Shown here one piece after another: positions 5,681-6,091 of a stretch of 6,091 bases of DNA. Each line of letters begins with the position of its first letter. The stretch's first letter is position 1. The stretch spans positions 1 through 6,091 of the forward strand of contig JAYFRE010000094.1 of the NCBI GenBank assembly GCA_034926235.1. The letters are read 5' to 3'. The notes beneath the pieces were generated by a model. It was not told the DNA's origin, did not search any database, and worked only from the letters and a program-made list of their open reading frames with translations. The position numbers and the translations under genes are program-made. This DNA is from JAYFRE01 sp034926235 (GTDB lineage: Bacteria; Pseudomonadota; Alphaproteobacteria; Rhodospirillales; Magnetospirillaceae).

Positions 5681-6091
5681 GTGACCCAATACAGAACCAT
5701 TCTGGCCTATATAGACGACATCGCGACTGCTGCGGACGTTCTGTCGTTCGCGTTCGAGATCGGCAAGCAGCAGGGCGCGCATGTCCAGGTCCTTAACGCG
5801 CATGGCGAACCGGCCAGCACCATTCCGCTGGTGGGCGAAGGCATGTCCGCAACCATGGTCGGCGAAATGATCGCCATGGCCGAAACCCGCCAGGCCGAAC
5901 GGTCGATGAAGCTGAAGCAGGTCTTCGGCTCCATGGTGACGGAGCGCAACATCCCCATCGCCACCATCCCCTCGGCCGAGGAAGGCTTCACCGTCTCCTG
6001 GCGCGAGGAAGCGGGACTGGAAGAAGACATCCTCGCCCGCGCCGGACGGCTGGTCGATCTGGTGGTGATGGCCCGTCCCGCGCCGACCGCC
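5681..6091 (+). CDS. Universal stress protein (UspA family), C-terminal part outside window
   Basis: The first 137 codons of a UspA-family protein, open at the right edge. The first strand (Y)RTILAYID at 4-12 is the typical Usp opening, with Asp12 where family members contact ATP. It is followed by a helix (ATAADVLSFAFEIGKQQG, 15-32) and the strand AHVQVLNAH at 33-41. IPLVGEGMS at 48-56, a charged helix at about 58-90, WREEAG at 107-112 and the strand LVDLVVMARP at 124-133 resemble the larger alphaproteobacterial Usp subfamily. That subfamily usually has two tandem Usp domains in about 280 residues, so roughly half may be missing. The opening ILAYID departs from the common ILV-P/A-VD. GTG is the start because of the preceding ribosome site. 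It follows the kinase gene by 84 bases with its own promoter candidate. Family knowledge suggests a role in stress survival; the specific function is unknown. Confidence 0.88.
   Translation, partial: MTQYRTILAYIDDIATAADVLSFAFEIGKQQGAHVQVLNAHGEPASTIPLVGEGMSATMVGEMIAMAETRQAERSMKLKQVFGSMVTERNIPIATIPSAEEGFTVSWREEAGLEEDILARAGRLVDLVVMARPAPTA

Overview
The window reads as ordinary chromosomal DNA of a GC-rich alphaproteobacterium. A member of the Rhodospirillales is my best guess, from the protein sequences, the GC-rich third codon positions and the DnaJ-like/pdxH divergent arrangement. This is inferred from family resemblance, since no search could be run. Six complete or partial genes on one side and one on the other fill almost the whole window. 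The longest gene-free stretch is about 240 bases. I see no mobile element, CRISPR array, tRNA or rRNA.

Layout. Positions 1-1170 (minus) hold most of a RumA/TrmA-type RNA 5-methyluridine methyltransferase with its iron-sulfur cysteines; its C-terminus lies beyond the left edge. A divergent spacer containing a 9-bp inverted repeat leads to a small flavin reductase-like FMN protein (1315-1809, plus). After a strong hairpin comes a 122-residue protein that looks like a stand-alone histidine phosphotransfer (HPt) domain (1881-2249, plus). Converging on it is a zinc-finger-less DnaJ/CbpA-type co-chaperone (2274-3224, minus). A second divergent spacer (3225-3464) carries an interrupted inverted repeat, a small hairpin and a -10-like element ahead of pdxH (3465-4052, plus), the pyridoxamine 5'-phosphate oxidase of vitamin B6 metabolism. 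pdxH overlaps by 28 bases a fused aminoglycoside-phosphotransferase-like/P-loop kinase gene (4025-5596, plus). A short spacer with a promoter-like element then leads to a universal stress protein (5681 to the right edge, plus).

How the genes fit together. The pdxH-kinase pair is probably co-transcribed and translationally coupled. The kinase followed by a universal stress protein recalls the Rv2004c/Rv2005c neighbourhood of the mycobacterial DosR regulon, a possible functional link whose substrate is unknown. The rest look like independent housekeeping or signalling units. I found no convincing previously undescribed system. The items most worth a second look are the orphan HPt protein, the kinase-stress protein pair, the ambiguous start and leader of pdxH, and a short palindromic motif shared by two intergenic regions.
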